Below are positions 63,861 to 64,000 of a DNA stretch of 64,000 nucleotides, piece after piece; positions within the stretch are counted from its first letter, which is position 1, and the number at the start of each line of letters is the position of its first letter. Position numbers and translations under genes: made by a program. The DNA is from Bacillus sp. 1NLA3E (lineage in GTDB: Bacteria > Bacillota > Bacilli > Bacillales > Cytobacillaceae). The stretch covers positions 2,142,001 to 2,206,000 of the forward strand of contig NC_021171.1 of NCBI RefSeq assembly GCF_000242895.2, read 5' to 3'. The notes below the pieces were generated by a model that saw only the letters and a program-made list of their open reading frames with translations, was not told the origin of the DNA and ran no database searches.

Positions 63861-64000
63861 TTGCAAGGTAAGACATTGGAAAACCCCAATAATACATGGA
63901 ATATGTTGGTCTTTCAGTGAAACTTTTATCTCTTGAGGCTAAAGAGCATTTGGGGGGCAGAAACAGAGATTTTCACTGGCAAGAACACTAGTTAATGAGC
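63861..64000 (+). pseudogene. Fragment of a fetA-like gene (continues beyond window)
   Basis: The DNA aligns by eye with 48193-48334 of fetA, from TTGCAAGG to GTTAATGAGC, including the signature region TTTCTGGGGGACAGAGG (here CATTTGGGGGGCAGAAAC). The two differ by many substitutions and a net 2-bp deletion, so the frame is broken. It starts 38 bp after the TnrA box of the APC gene. Confidence 0.75.

Overview
The window looks like a chromosomal segment from a low-GC Gram-positive spore former of the Bacillaceae (Bacillus or Neobacillus-like). Most genes have strong AGGAGG-type ribosome binding sites. Many resemble B. subtilis genes (ywnA/ywnB, swrC, ycgR/ycgQ, efeOBU, fetAB, adhE), and the regulatory sites fit CcpA, Fur, Zur, WalR and TnrA/GlnR. 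I saw no rRNA, tRNA, prophage, plasmid genes or CRISPR array.

Layout. 1-9.3 kb: a sensor histidine kinase cut by the window edge, an IS1182-type transposase relic, a SwrC-like RND pump, and the divergent ywnA/ywnB redox pair followed by a quinone reductase. 9.5-14.1 kb: a LytS/LytT-type two-component system next to a CstA-family transporter, an arrangement like BtsSR/BtsT. 14.4-17.0 kb: an uncharacterised cassette of membrane protein, TPR membrane protein and TPR-AAA+ ATPase. 17-26.7 kb: mostly single housekeeping genes, including a frameshifted guaC. 27-34.8 kb: adhE with a perfect cre site, a YcgR/YcgQ pair, an orphan ZnuA with two Zur boxes, and a coiled-coil/3D-domain cell-wall protein with a WalR-like box. 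35-38.7 kb: an erythromycin esterase gene split by a decayed TnpB-only IS200/IS605-group element. 41.9-49.4 kb: efeO-efeB-efeU (iron uptake, Fur box), a CotG-like Ser-Arg repeat protein, and fetA-fetB (probable iron export).

51.7-63.8 kb is the most coherent system: a guanidine assimilation island. Three guanidine-I (ykkC) riboswitches each precede one transcript: an ABC importer; a degradation operon (two carboxyguanidine deiminase-type subunits, guanidine/urea carboxylase, allophanate hydrolase); and an APC-family permease. Each riboswitch promoter also carries a perfect 17-bp TnrA/GlnR consensus box, 29-30 bp from its -10 element. I infer dual control: guanidine sensed by the RNA and nitrogen limitation sensed at the promoter. 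The island is flanked by broken fragments of two genes that occur intact elsewhere in the window (a PhnB-like gene and fetA), which suggests rearrangement or acquisition.

Several genes are broken by one-base changes in homopolymer runs (guaC, tnpB, a small membrane protein). These could be true decay or assembly errors.
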